A DNA stretch of 48,051 bases from Candidatus Poseidoniaceae archaeon (GTDB lineage: Archaea > Thermoplasmatota > Poseidoniia > Poseidoniales > Poseidoniaceae): positions 1 to 48,051 of the forward strand of contig CALKDX010000049.1 of NCBI GenBank assembly GCA_938084455.1. The letters run 5' to 3'. Below the pieces are notes generated by a model that worked only from the letters and a program-made list of their open reading frames with translations, was not told where the DNA came from and made no database searches. This document shows positions 17,702 to 26,774 of the stretch, in pieces; positions within the stretch are counted from its first letter, which is position 1, and the number at the start of each line of letters is the position of its first letter. Made by a program: the position numbers and the translations under genes.

Positions 17702-19915
17702 ATGAGCAACGACAACACGGCCTCGCCCGTTGGAAAAAAGGCCTCGGGCAAAGAGTCCAAGGCGTTCAAGGCCGTCGAAGCTGAACTTCGTGCTGAAGAC
17801 AGTCTGCTTCACATGATGAGAGAACAAATGACCTCAATGTTGGGCATGATGGGCATGTTCATCCTCACCATCGTGATTGGACTTTACATTCGGCCGTGGT
17901 ATGATGTTGCAGGATTGCATGCTTTCGGGGAATCCGGAGCAACTCAAGTTCGGTACATTTTGCTTGAATTGGTGATGATTTTTATCTTTACAGCGTTCAT
18001 TCTTGCCCTTGCAAAGTACAAGAAAGACTGGATTATCAAATACGGAATCATGGGCGTGTTGTGCCTTGCTTTGATGTATTCCACTGTGCCATTGGCACAC
18101 ATGGTGATGATCGATTTGGATTCGGAACCCTATGAAATAGAAGCAACCAGGGAATTCGAAAGTGCCTACATAGGCCACAGCGGGTATGATGGTCATTTCA
18201 TGAGTGAAGTGACTGGGGGCGAGGGCACCTGGGGTGAAAACGTCAGTTTCTACAAGGGCCACTCAATGGTGGACGGGGAGCCAACATGGACCAACCAACA
18301 TGTTCGCTACCCGCACAGCGATGAGTTCACGCTCCATGTGAGCGTGGATGAAGATGTGTTCACTTTTGCCAATGGGGCTTGGGTGTGGTACGTGAACGCT
18401 GAAACCGGTGAAACAATTGATTCCTACACCTGCATGCAAACGACCACCGTTGATGGTGAGGAAGAGTTCACGGGTTACCTCGCAGCGCTGGGAACTGGTT
18501 GCATGGTTGGATTCCATACGAACGATGCAATGTACATTATTGATGAAGGAAACTTTCTCCACCGTTTCAACACATTCGAAGAAAACCCTGGACTCATGGT
18601 GACGCAGGCCAAGTGGCGACTTCCATTTGGACTTGATGCCCACCTAGGCACCCTTCATACCGAAGTGATTGCGGAAGACAAGGTCTTGATTGCAACCCCG
18701 ACAATGGTGGCTGTCATCTTACTGGAAGAAACTGCCCCAGCCTTTGACCCAAACCTGCCTGATATCAATAACATGGCAACGGTTCTGTTCCAGCACAACG
18801 CTTCAAGCAAGTTCACCTCAGCCGACTTCGGACCTTCTCCTTGGTCCACAACTCCGTATGATCTTGCCTCAAACCAAGAAGGATTGATCTTGTTGGGTGA
18901 AGAAAACGGTGACGTGATTGGGTTTGAATGGAATGCAACACAGGACACGGAATTCACCCCACAAACCAACATGAACCTCGAAGGTTTTGGCGAAACCATT
19001 CAATCAGTACGCCTGACGGACCGAGATTTTTCAGGGTACAGTGACATGCTGATCACAACCGAGAGCCAAGCCCACTGGCTTTGGACAACATCCCTTCTCA
19101 ACAAGATCAGTTTGGACATTGACGAAGGGTTCGAAACTGGTTGGTTTGCGAACACAACCGACAATCAAACACACTTCCACGCGCTCTACAGCACGGAATC
19201 AACCACAATCAACTCTGGAATCATCACCGAGGACATGGACGTCGTCAGCGGTCTTCAACTCTATGATGTTCCCCTTATTCTCGGTGTCATCGTAGCGTTG
19301 GTGCTCATGGTGCTGCTCTATGTGCACAGTGAATGGTATGTTGTCAACACGGTTGGCGTGCTGGTTGGTTCGGGTGTTGTGGTGATGCTCGGAGTGGCCT
19401 TTGTCCCAACCCTCATCATCGTATTCATGATTGCAGCCGCTATTTACGATGCGTGGGCCGTCTACAAATCCAAACACATGCTGGACTTGGCAGACACCAT
19501 GATCAATTTACGATTGCCAATCCTTCTGGTTGCACCGCAAGAAAAAGGCTACTCTTTCGTTGAAGAAACTTCATCGATGAAAGATCGTGATGCGCCTGCT
19601 CCTGCACCTTCCAAGGGTGCGCCCAAGAAACAGAAAGGAAAGGATGCCATGTTCATGGGACTCGGTGACGTGATTTTCCCAGGTATGCTGGTTCTTTCAG
19701 CTGCCCAATGGTTGGACTCAAGTGGAGCGTTTGCCGTAGCCATCTCAACACTGGTAGGAGGTTTAGTTGGTTACTTCGCATTGATGACATATGTGGCACG
19801 AGGACGGGCTCAAGCAGGATTGCCTTTGCTGAACGGCGGTTCCATCTTAGGCTACGTGATCGGAGGCTACATCTTCATTGGATCAGCCATCTTTGACTTT
19901 GGAATTTCAATTTGA
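17702..19915 (+). CDS. Presenilin / signal-peptide-peptidase homologue with large ectodomain
   Basis: A 737-residue intramembrane aspartyl protease of the archaeal presenilin-homologue type. The catalytic signature is complete: Tyr582-Asp583 in IYDAWAVYKSKHMLDLAD, G-L-G-D at 653-656 in FMGLGDVIFPGMLVLSA, and LPLLNGGSILGY at 707-718 in the place of the PAL motif. About nine membrane segments are visible: near 50-66, 85-104, 113-137, then 522-541, 547-566, 569-585, 653-668, 677-697 and 713-732. The loop between segments 6 and 7 (about 625-648) is proline-, alanine- and lysine-rich, where presenilins are variable. Unusually, segments 3 and 4 are separated by a ~380-residue loop (about 139-519) rich in W, G, T and D with strand-turn spacing, which looks like a beta-propeller-type ectodomain. 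The substrate is unknown. serS starts 11 bases downstream. Confidence 0.85.
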   Translation: MSNDNTASPVGKKASGKESKAFKAVEAELRAEDSLLHMMREQMTSMLGMMGMFILTIVIGLYIRPWYDVAGLHAFGESGATQVRYILLELVMIFIFTAFILALAKYKKDWIIKYGIMGVLCLALMYSTVPLAHMVMIDLDSEPYEIEATREFESAYIGHSGYDGHFMSEVTGGEGTWGENVSFYKGHSMVDGEPTWTNQHVRYPHSDEFTLHVSVDEDVFTFANGAWVWYVNAETGETIDSYTCMQTTTVDGEEEFTGYLAALGTGCMVGFHTNDAMYIIDEGNFLHRFNTFEENPGLMVTQAKWRLPFGLDAHLGTLHTEVIAEDKVLIATPTMVAVILLEETAPAFDPNLPDINNMATVLFQHNASSKFTSADFGPSPWSTTPYDLASNQEGLILLGEENGDVIGFEWNATQDTEFTPQTNMNLEGFGETIQSVRLTDRDFSGYSDMLITTESQAHWLWTTSLLNKISLDIDEGFETGWFANTTDNQTHFHALYSTESTTINSGIITEDMDVVSGLQLYDVPLILGVIVALVLMVLLYVHSEWYVVNTVGVLVGSGVVVMLGVAFVPTLIIVFMIAAAIYDAWAVYKSKHMLDLADTMINLRLPILLVAPQEKGYSFVEETSSMKDRDAPAPAPSKGAPKKQKGKDAMFMGLGDVIFPGMLVLSAAQWLDSSGAFAVAISTLVGGLVGYFALMTYVARGRAQAGLPLLNGGSILGYVIGGYIFIGSAIFDFGISI

Positions 19916-19926
19916 GGTGATCCAAC

Positions 19927-21219
19927 ATGCTCGACATCAATCTGTTTAGAACAACGCCCGAAGTCATTCGTAACGATCACGACAAGCGAGGTATTCCACA
20001 CGACAACATCGACCGTGTGATTGAATTGGACCAGACATGGATTAACCTCCAACACGAGACAAATCAACTGCGTGCGACAAAAAACGCTGCTGCACGTGGC
20101 ATTGGAGCCGCAAAGAAATCTGGCGACGAAGCCGCAGCGCAACGCATTCTAGCTGAGGTTGCAGACCTTGGGGCTCAAATTTCTGAACTCGAACGCAAGA
20201 CTGACGAAGCCGTTGAAGAACGCGACCGACTGCGGATGCGGATCCCAAACATCCTTCATCATGATGTGCCAAAAGGCGGTGATGAATCTGGTAATACAGT
20301 GCACAGCGTTCATGGCGTCAAACCAGAATTCACGTTTGATGTTCGTACGCACAACGAATTGATTGAGATGAATAAATGGGTCGACTTGAAGCGTGCAGCA
20401 AAGATCGTTGGGAGCCGCTTCTTCTTCCTCAAGGGTGATTTAGCCAGATTAGAATTCGCCCTACAGCAGTATGCAGTGGACTTCATTCGCCAAAGAGGCT
20501 ACACCTTTGTCCAACCGCCAGTTATGATGAATCGAGAAGCCTACGAAGGCGTGACCGACCTTTCCGATTTTGAAACCGTCATGTATGGGATTGAACCGGA
20601 CAAGTACTACATGATTGCAACTGCAGAACATCCGCTTACTGCCATGTTCATGGGTGAAACAATTCCAGAAGCCGATTTACCATTACGAATGGTTGGTGTA
20701 TCTCCGTGCTTTCGACGCGAAGTTGGTTCCCACGGACAATCAGACCTCGGTATTTGGCGGGTTCATCAGTTCACTAAGATTGAACAAATCATCATTGCAA
20801 GCCCTGAGCAGTCGTGGGAATTGCAGGAAGAATTGTTGCAAAATTGCATTGATTTGTGGGACGCACTTGGAATGCACTACGAAGTGGTGAACATCTGCAC
20901 AGGTGACATGGGCACCGTTGCAGCAAGAAAGTACGATCTTGAGGCTTGGATCCCCGGTGCAGACCAATACAAAGAGATTGTATCCTGCTCGAACTGCACT
21001 GATTATCAAGCAAACCGACTTCAAATCAGGTATGGTCAACCGGGTCATTCCGGCCAGCCCATCGCACATACGCTCAATTCAACCGCTGTAGCTACCTCTC
21101 GAGCCCTCGTAGCAATCATAGAACAGAACCAGTTGGAAGACGGACGGGTGCGCATCCCTGAAGTGCTTAAACCATTGATGGGTGGACAGGACGTCCTCGA
21201 GCCTTGCCAATGGGGCTGA
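19927..21219 (+). CDS. serS: Seryl-tRNA synthetase
   Basis: A 430-residue class II synthetase that charges tRNA-Ser with serine. It opens MLDINLFRTTPEVIRNDHDKRG, which is the start of the common (bacterial/eukaryal-like) SerRS. The N-terminal antiparallel coiled-coil arm runs from about 30 to 105. Motif 1 is around 175-200 (YAVDFIRQRGYTFVQPPVM), motif 2 is SPCFRREVGSHGQSDLGIWRVHQF, and motif 3 is NSTAVATSRALVAIIEQNQ. TAEHPLTAMF and ASNCTDYQANRLQIRY-type serine-binding residues are present. It is not the rare methanogen type, which has a zinc site. The ribosome-binding sequence GAGGTGATC overlaps the stop of the preceding presenilin-like gene, suggesting the two are read from one transcript. 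Confidence 0.95.
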   Translation: MLDINLFRTTPEVIRNDHDKRGIPHDNIDRVIELDQTWINLQHETNQLRATKNAAARGIGAAKKSGDEAAAQRILAEVADLGAQISELERKTDEAVEERDRLRMRIPNILHHDVPKGGDESGNTVHSVHGVKPEFTFDVRTHNELIEMNKWVDLKRAAKIVGSRFFFLKGDLARLEFALQQYAVDFIRQRGYTFVQPPVMMNREAYEGVTDLSDFETVMYGIEPDKYYMIATAEHPLTAMFMGETIPEADLPLRMVGVSPCFRREVGSHGQSDLGIWRVHQFTKIEQIIIASPEQSWELQEELLQNCIDLWDALGMHYEVVNICTGDMGTVAARKYDLEAWIPGADQYKEIVSCSNCTDYQANRLQIRYGQPGHSGQPIAHTLNSTAVATSRALVAIIEQNQLEDGRVRIPEVLKPLMGGQDVLEPCQWG

Positions 21220-21333
21220 ACGATATCCTAGGTCGAAGGTTCTACTGCTGAGGTGCTAGTTGCGCGGTCACAGACTTTCCTTTCGCGAAATGCAAGGTTC
21301 GGTTTGAAATAGGGTTGAACTGATGGCTTGGTC

Positions 21334-22215
21334 ATGAGCGAGGAAGAGCCTGTCTTGTATTTTGGATACGGGTCAAACTTGGACACAAAAGATTGGATGC
21401 GGTGGTGTGAACAGCGCGGTGCTGACCCATCAGGGAGGACCGAATTGGAGCCATGTTGGTTACCCGATCATCGATTGACGTTCCATTACCATTCACGCTC
21501 AAGGGAAGGCGGAGCTGCCGATGTGACCCCCGCAGGGTGCGGCCACACCGTCCCAGGAGTGTTGTTTTCACTTAACGCAAACGCTCTTGCCAACATGGAT
21601 CGCAAGGAAGGTCATCCAACCGTCTATCGGCGGACAATGGTCAACGTTGTCAAGGCTGATGGTTCCTCTGTGGAAGCGATGACGTATCGGGTCACACAAG
21701 AGAAGATTTCCGATTATGTCCCGCCCACTTCATCGTATGTTGACCTCATAGAGCGGAATCTCTTGAGGCATAAACTTCCAATTGAAGATTTAAAAAATGC
21801 AATTGAAGATTCAGACAGTTCTTATCCGGTTCGTCATTTGTTCGTCTATGGAACTCTCATGAGAGGGCAAAGCCGGCACAGCACCATCACCCACCACATT
21901 GTCAATCAAGGCATCAAGGCATCCACCAAAGGAGCCCTGTACAATCTTGGTGATTATCCAGGTATGCGCTGTTCAGATAGCGGCACGGTTCACGGGGAAT
22001 TGTATGAAATGGATGAAGTCTTTCTCACGCTTCAATCCTTAGACAGAGTGGAAGGGTTCTATGGGTTTCAGTCACCAAATTCACTGTTTCGCCGCACGCT
22101 GATTCAAGTTGAAGTGAACGGTGAAATGGTTTGGGCGTGGTCCTATTTTTATGCGCATGAACCCGAGTTAAATGATCGGATTGAATCTGGAGATTGGCGA
22201 ATATGGAACTCATGA
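21334..22215 (+). CDS. Tandem gamma-glutamylcyclotransferase-fold protein
   Basis: The 293-residue protein holds two GGCT/AIG2-like domains in a row. Domain 1 has the substrate loop FGYGSNL at 10-16 and a catalytic-type Glu in NMDRKEGHP (Glu94). Domain 2 begins HLFVYGTLMRG (171-178) and has the equivalent Glu in SLDRVEGFYG (Glu240). Both active sites therefore look intact. Family members release 5-oxoproline from gamma-glutamyl peptides or amines. Domain 1 is closer to the classical GGCT form and domain 2 to the GGACT/AIG2 form. The linker (about 148-162) is encoded by an AT-rich palindromic element at 21779-21805. The frame opens at a TTG (21328), but the ATG at 21334 is the natural start. 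The stop overlaps the end of the convergent biotin carrier gene by six bases. Confidence 0.82.
   Translation: MSEEEPVLYFGYGSNLDTKDWMRWCEQRGADPSGRTELEPCWLPDHRLTFHYHSRSREGGAADVTPAGCGHTVPGVLFSLNANALANMDRKEGHPTVYRRTMVNVVKADGSSVEAMTYRVTQEKISDYVPPTSSYVDLIERNLLRHKLPIEDLKNAIEDSDSSYPVRHLFVYGTLMRGQSRHSTITHHIVNQGIKASTKGALYNLGDYPGMRCSDSGTVHGELYEMDEVFLTLQSLDRVEGFYGFQSPNSLFRRTLIQVEVNGEMVWAWSYFYAHEPELNDRIESGDWRIWNS
21779..21805. repeat. Palindromic CAATTG element, copy 1
   Basis: Two CAATTG boxes start 21 bases apart around an AT-only core (ATTTAAAAAA). The copy sits in the linker-coding part of the tandem gamma-glutamylcyclotransferase gene. It is the loosest of the paired copies, because the core is not a clean palindrome. 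Confidence 0.45.
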
Positions 22216-22674
22216 GTCTTCAAGCGACAACAACTCAACACCTTGCTCAACCTGGTCATTAGCATTGAAGTGCACAGCGGTAACGACTCCATCGGATGCG
22301 GCGACAATTCGGTGTTCCATCTTCATGGCCTCCAACACCATCAATGTCGTTCCAGCCTCAACAGATTGACCGACTTCGACCAACACTTGCAGGACCTTGC
22401 CCGGCATAGGAGCGGTTAATCCACCACCGTCATCGGTGTCAGTCGCACCCGGTTCAATGCGTTCGAGTTTGAATGTGTGACCTTGGTAGTGAACCCACCA
22501 TACGTCACCCACCTTGGCCAAATGTGCGAAGTTGATCGAACCATTAGGTCCAATCATTCGTAAACGACCATCAGCCATAGGTGTGGCTTCGATATCGCCT
22601 AGACGCCATACGCCTCCATCCCTGGCAATTGTGACTTCAATTGGGCCCTCAGGGCTCTTGAATTGGTGATGCAT
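22210..22674 (-). CDS. Biotin carboxyl carrier subunit of acyl-CoA (methylcrotonyl-CoA) carboxylase
   Basis: A 154-residue protein with a C-terminal biotinyl domain. The biotinylation motif VLEAMKMEH places the modified lysine at residue 118. It is preceded by LTAPMPGKVLQVLVEVGQSVEAGTTL and followed by V-x-x-x-x-V-N-x-x-x-x-V-E-x-G-x-x-L, as usual. The N-terminal ~75 residues are a small beta-rich region (BT-like) that docks the carrier in 3-methylcrotonyl- and propionyl-CoA carboxylases. Normally this part is the C-terminal third of the same chain as biotin carboxylase. Here its ATG (22674) overlaps the TGA of the biotin carboxylase gene, so the alpha subunit is split into two coupled genes. 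Confidence 0.88.
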   Translation of the reverse strand: MHHQFKSPEGPIEVTIARDGGVWRLGDIEATPMADGRLRMIGPNGSINFAHLAKVGDVWWVHYQGHTFKLERIEPGATDTDDGGGLTAPMPGKVLQVLVEVGQSVEAGTTLMVLEAMKMEHRIVAASDGVVTAVHFNANDQVEQGVELLSLEDS

Positions 22675-24179
22675 CAAGGGAACCTCCTGTTAAGCGTGGA
22701 GAATGGGCTAACTGGCCCTTCTGGACCTTTTGAGGCTTGATTCTGTGTGCGGTGAAGGCCGGCACTTTCACCAACGGCCGCAGCCATGAGGGCTCCATCT
22801 TCAATGGATCGTGGTACAGACGGAGTCCAGCCATGAGGCCAAAGGCGATCGATTGTGGTTGTGTCGGTTCGACCAGAAATCACTTCTGCTTCATCACACA
22901 ATTCACGCAAGAAACGGATGTTCGTGGTGGTGCCCAAAACTATGAACTCGTCGAGCGCTCTTCGCATTCGCTGGAGAGCTTCATCTCTCGATGGAGCCCA
23001 TACGATGAGTTTGGCGAGCATTGGATCGTAATTTGGCGTCACTTCGTCGCCCTCACGAACACCTGTGTCGAGGCGTACACCGGGCCCTTCCGGCGGCCTG
23101 AAGACGGCCAGAGGACCGATGGCTGGGAGGAAATTATTGGCAGCATCCTCGGCGTAAAGACGCACCTCAATAGCGTGTCCTCGCATCATGAGGGGCCCAC
23201 AAGACATCGGCTCGCCCGCAGCAATACGCAGTTGTTCACGAACCAAATCAACGCCGGTTACCAATTCGGTTACCGGGTGCTCAACCTGGATTCTCGTGTT
23301 CATTTCAAGGAAGAAAAATTCACCAGAAGGTGCAAGCAAAAATTCGACGGTTCCCGCACCCTCGTAGTCGACAGCCTCTGCTGCGGCGACGGCTGCCTGG
23401 CCCATTGCTTCACGCAATTCAGGAGTCATGGTTGCACAGGGTGCTTCCTCGAACACCTTTTGATGACGGCGTTGAACGCTGCATTCTCGCTCTCCAAGGT
23501 GAATGGTTCGGCCATGGCGATCTGCCAACACCTGAATTTCAACGTGCTTCGAGCCCGTGAGTAAGCGTTCGACATAGACTCGACCATCACCAAAGGCAGC
23601 GATTGCTTCACGACGAGCACCCTTTGCAGCCTCAATTAATTGATCAGGGGAATGAACGGCACGCATGCCCTTTCCTCCACCACCTGAGGACGCTTTGAGG
23701 AGCATGGGGTAACCCACACGATGGGATGCGGATTCGATGGCTTCTAAGGCATCCGTTTCGTCTTCATGTTCTATTTCTTCGCCGGGAATCACCGGCACAC
23801 CAGCAGCCCGCATTGTGATTCGAGCGGTCATTTTGTCCCCCATCTTTTCAATGGCCTCTGGGCTTGGTCCGACCCATTGGATCTTGGCTTGGGTCACCGC
23901 ACGTGCGAAATCCGCTCGTTCTGAAAGAAAGCCGAAACCAGGATGAATTGCGTCAGCTCCGGTCTGGTTGGCAATGGAAAGAATTTGTTGCTGGTCAAGA
24001 TAGGTCTCACCGATGGTGTTGCCAGTAAGCAAAACCGCTTCATCAGCCAATTCAATAAACATTGAATCGGCGTCGTTTTGCGCATAGATTGCAACTGTTG
24101 CTAAGCCTGCTTCGTGGCATGCCCTGAGGATACGGCACGCGATTTCCCCACGGTTTGCAACCAAGACTTTACTGACCAT
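22674..24179 (-). CDS. Biotin carboxylase subunit (MccA/LiuD N-terminal part)
   Basis: A 501-residue ATP-grasp enzyme that carboxylates biotin with bicarbonate and ATP. It begins VSKVLVANRGEIACRILRACHEAGLATVAIYA and continues with the biotin-carboxylase landmarks GFGFLSERADFARAV, the glycine-rich ATP lid KASSGGGGKGMRAV, VQVLADRHGRTIHLGERECSVQRRHQKVFEEAP, FFLEMNTRIQVEHPVTE and GHAIEVRLYAED. The C-terminal tail ends after the lid-closing domain, without a biotinyl domain. The frame opens at 24209, but GAGG followed by nine bases precedes the ATG at 24179, which also gives the usual short N terminus. It partners with the carboxyltransferase at 25096 and the carrier at 22210. Gene order (beta, hydratase, alpha) matches bacterial liuB-liuC-liuD, so methylcrotonyl-CoA is the likely substrate; propionyl- or acetyl-CoA cannot be excluded. 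Confidence 0.9.
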   Translation of the reverse strand: MVSKVLVANRGEIACRILRACHEAGLATVAIYAQNDADSMFIELADEAVLLTGNTIGETYLDQQQILSIANQTGADAIHPGFGFLSERADFARAVTQAKIQWVGPSPEAIEKMGDKMTARITMRAAGVPVIPGEEIEHEDETDALEAIESASHRVGYPMLLKASSGGGGKGMRAVHSPDQLIEAAKGARREAIAAFGDGRVYVERLLTGSKHVEIQVLADRHGRTIHLGERECSVQRRHQKVFEEAPCATMTPELREAMGQAAVAAAEAVDYEGAGTVEFLLAPSGEFFFLEMNTRIQVEHPVTELVTGVDLVREQLRIAAGEPMSCGPLMMRGHAIEVRLYAEDAANNFLPAIGPLAVFRPPEGPGVRLDTGVREGDEVTPNYDPMLAKLIVWAPSRDEALQRMRRALDEFIVLGTTTNIRFLRELCDEAEVISGRTDTTTIDRLWPHGWTPSVPRSIEDGALMAAAVGESAGLHRTQNQASKGPEGPVSPFSTLNRRFP

Positions 24180-24193
24180 TGGAACCATCCTCA

Positions 24194-25051
24194 TCATTCT
24201 GGTTTCCAATTGGCAGGTCGCTTTTCAAGGAACGATGAGAGGCCTTCCTGACCTTCATTCGAACCTCGCATTTGACTGGTGAAATCAAGGGTCCAATCGC
24301 GCAATGCTTCGTCTGATTCTGTCCAACGGTCAAAATTCAACGTGAGTTCCTTAGCCAATGTAACGGCGCATGGGCCCGTTGTGAGGACTTCCTCAAGCAG
24401 GGATTGTACGCTGGCTTCAAGAGCTTCTTGGCCATCAACCACCTGTTCGATGAATCCAGTTCGCAATGCTTCCTCTGCCTCAATCCGACTGGCTTGCATA
24501 GCGAGGCGGCGAAAGCATGCTGAGCCTAGGCGACGGTAGACATAGGGTCCGATCACCGCAGGCAGAATTCCGAGTTTTCCTTCCGAGAGGGCGATTTTGA
24601 TGTTTTTTGTTCCGATGACGTGGTCAAGGCATGCCACCAAACCTGCACCGCCTCCTAAAGCAACGCCCTGAATGGCACCGACCGTGAAACAAGGATGCGA
24701 CCAAAGCCCATTGAACAAGCGATCGAGACGCTTTGAGTCGGCACGATTTTCCTCTGGAGTGTTGGCCCCAGCATCCCTCATCATGTTGATGTCTGCACCT
24801 GCACAAAAGTGTCGGCCTGCTCCAGAAAGAACAAGGCTACGTAGGTAGGGCTGGCCGTTGTCGTCGTGAAGGGCATCAAGCCGCCCAGCACTGCGCTCAG
24901 CTGTCCAATCCAAAAGATCGCACAGCTCGGTAATCATTTGGACATTAAGAGCGTTAAATTTCTCTTCCCTGTTCAAATGAATGTTTGCTCTTGAGCCTTC
25001 AATGGTTAATCTGACCAAATCGGTCGAAGGGGGTTGTTCCATGCTTATCAT
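24194..25051 (-). CDS. Enoyl-CoA hydratase family protein, probable methylglutaconyl-CoA hydratase
   Basis: A 285-residue crotonase-fold protein. The oxyanion-hole segments are visible: LNREEKFNALNVQMI, then GAGRHFCAGADINMM (the A-G-x-D loop) and GAIQGVALGGGAGLVACLDHVIG, which contains the second glycine-rich turn. LSEGKLGILPAVIGPYV carries the position of the second acid. The gene lies between the carboxyltransferase and the biotin carboxylase, the place of liuC in the bacterial leucine operon. LiuC hydrates 3-methylglutaconyl-CoA to HMG-CoA, and context favours that role. Sequence alone would allow a general enoyl-CoA hydratase. A ribosome-binding GGAG lies eight bases before the ATG at 25051, next to the palindromic element at 25063-25088. 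Confidence 0.85.
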   Translation of the reverse strand: MISMEQPPSTDLVRLTIEGSRANIHLNREEKFNALNVQMITELCDLLDWTAERSAGRLDALHDDNGQPYLRSLVLSGAGRHFCAGADINMMRDAGANTPEENRADSKRLDRLFNGLWSHPCFTVGAIQGVALGGGAGLVACLDHVIGTKNIKIALSEGKLGILPAVIGPYVYRRLGSACFRRLAMQASRIEAEEALRTGFIEQVVDGQEALEASVQSLLEEVLTTGPCAVTLAKELTLNFDRWTESDEALRDWTLDFTSQMRGSNEGQEGLSSFLEKRPANWKPE

Positions 25052-25062
25052 CGTAAAATCTC

Positions 25063-25088
25063 CAATTGCATTTTTGATTTCTCAATTG
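25063..25088. repeat. Palindromic CAATTG element, copy 2 (intergenic)
   Basis: Two CAATTG boxes start 20 bases apart with a 14-base AT-rich core ending in ATTTCT. The element fills more than half of the 44-base gap between the MCC beta and hydratase genes. Its right box plus the preceding ATTTCT are identical to those of the copy at 38042. Confidence 0.55.
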
Positions 25089-25095
25089 ACATATA

Positions 25096-26706
25096 TCACA
25101 TTCGGAACACGCCGAATCGGTCGTCGGGGAGAGGGGCGTTTCTGGCCGCAGCGAGGCAAAGCCCGAGCACATCCCGTGTGTCACGTGGGTCGATAATGCC
25201 ATCATCCCACAAACGAGCGGTCGAGTAATACGGGCTGCCTTCGGTCTCATACTGCTCCAAAATAGGAGCACGGAATGCTTCCAGTTCTTCACCCTCCATT
25301 GGTTGAAGTCCCTCTCGAGCACGTTGATCTTGCTTGACAGTGGTCAACACATCTGCTGCTTGAGGCCCACCCATGACAGAAATTCTGCTGTTTGGCCACA
25401 TGAAGAGGAACCGAGGGTCGTAGGCTCTGCCACACATTCCGTAATTTCCAGCACCATGCGATCCACCGATAATAACGGTGAATTTGGGCACATTGACGCA
25501 AGAAACAGCGGTCACAAGTTTAGCGCCATCTTTAGCGATGCCCCCTGCCTCGTAGGCCTTGCCCACCATGAATCCGGTGATGTTCTGTAAGAACACAAGC
25601 GGAATACCACGTTGCCCACACAATTCGACAAAGTGTGCGCCTTTGAGTGAAGATTCTGAAAACAAAATTCCATTGTTTGCAACAATGCCAACTTTGTGTC
25701 CATGGATGTGTGCAAATCCGCACACGAGTGTTGTCCCGTACCGTGCTTTGAATTCATGGAATCTGGAACCGTCTACGATTCTTCCAATGATTTCCTTGAT
25801 GTCGACGGGTGTGCGGTTGTCGCTCGGTATGAGACCGAGGAGATCTTCTACATCGTAGGCTGGCGATTCTGCTGGAGCACTTGCGGCTGGGGCCAGTGTG
25901 CGAGGGCCGATGTTTTCAACGATATTTCGAACCATCCTCAATGCTTCAGGTTCATCTTCTGCATAATGGTCAGCCACGCCTGATTGAACAGTATGGACTT
26001 CGGCACCGCCGAGTTCCTCGGCTGAAACTTCTTCGCCAGTTGCGGCTTTGACCAAAGGTGGGCCAGCCAAAAAGATGGTACCGTTGCCTTTGACGATGAT
26101 TGATTCATCGGACATGGCAGGAACATAGGCGCCCCCTGCAGTGCATGAGCCGAGCACCGCTGCAATCTGAGGGATTTTATCGCCAGACATACGGGCTTGA
26201 TTTCTGAAAATACGACCAAAATGGCCAATATCTGGGAACACTTCATCCTGCATGGGAAGGAACGCACCTCCAGAATCAACGAGGTAGATACAAGGAAGGT
26301 TGTTTTCATGGGCAACCGTTTGAGCTCGGATGTGCTTTTTCACAGTCATTGGGTAATAACTACCACCTTTGACGGTTGCATCATTAGCCACAAACAGGCA
26401 TTCACGTCCATGAACCATCCCTATTCCAGTCACAATACCAGCAGAATGAGCGCGTCCATCGTACAGCTCAAACGCTGCGAGCGGCGAGAGTTCCAAAAAT
26501 GCCGTGCCAGGGTCGATGATCTGTTCGATTCGCTCGCGGGCCAGAAGTTTGCCCCTGCTGCGATGACGGTCAACGTATTTCCCGCCGCCACCCATCGACG
26601 CGACGTTCAGGCGTTCCCTCAATGTATCAATCAAATGGGCATTGAAGGCTTTGCGTTCTGCAAAGTCGGGGTCAGCACGATTCACTCTTGTTGGTAATCG
26701 GTCCAT
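25096..26706 (-). CDS. Methylcrotonyl-CoA carboxylase beta (carboxyltransferase) subunit
   Basis: A 536-residue carboxyltransferase that moves the carboxyl group from biotin to an acyl-CoA. It follows the MCC beta pattern closely: [97 protein letters not shown] and [20 protein letters not shown]. The later acyl-CoA half has [23 protein letters not shown] and [22 protein letters not shown]. These are more like MCC beta than propionyl-CoA carboxylase beta. The start is set at the ATG at 26706, preceded by GAGGGG; a GTG two codons earlier (26712) is possible. It is the first of four leucine-degradation genes reading leftward. Confidence 0.9.
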   Translation of the reverse strand: MDRLPTRVNRADPDFAERKAFNAHLIDTLRERLNVASMGGGGKYVDRHRSRGKLLARERIEQIIDPGTAFLELSPLAAFELYDGRAHSAGIVTGIGMVHGRECLFVANDATVKGGSYYPMTVKKHIRAQTVAHENNLPCIYLVDSGGAFLPMQDEVFPDIGHFGRIFRNQARMSGDKIPQIAAVLGSCTAGGAYVPAMSDESIIVKGNGTIFLAGPPLVKAATGEEVSAEELGGAEVHTVQSGVADHYAEDEPEALRMVRNIVENIGPRTLAPAASAPAESPAYDVEDLLGLIPSDNRTPVDIKEIIGRIVDGSRFHEFKARYGTTLVCGFAHIHGHKVGIVANNGILFSESSLKGAHFVELCGQRGIPLVFLQNITGFMVGKAYEAGGIAKDGAKLVTAVSCVNVPKFTVIIGGSHGAGNYGMCGRAYDPRFLFMWPNSRISVMGGPQAADVLTTVKQDQRAREGLQPMEGEELEAFRAPILEQYETEGSPYYSTARLWDDGIIDPRDTRDVLGLCLAAARNAPLPDDRFGVFRM

Positions 26707-26774
26707 TTCCACCCCTCAATTGAAGGGAGGTGGACGGGACATTTAACCCTATTACAACACAGTGAACGAAGGCT

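Noticed and set aside
22737-23564. 275-codon plus-strand open frame opposite biotin carboxylase
   Set aside because: The minus strand carries every biotin carboxylase motif here. The plus-strand product is rich in C, H and R and has no family resemblance.
22210-24179. Frameshift that split one methylcrotonyl-CoA carboxylase alpha gene
   Set aside because: The junction has a proper stop and an overlapping ATG (ATGA) at a domain boundary, as in designed translational coupling. A sequencing error is possible but less likely.
26197-26697. 166-codon plus-strand open frame opposite MCC beta
   Set aside because: It is antisense to the conserved carboxyltransferase, with no protein-like features.
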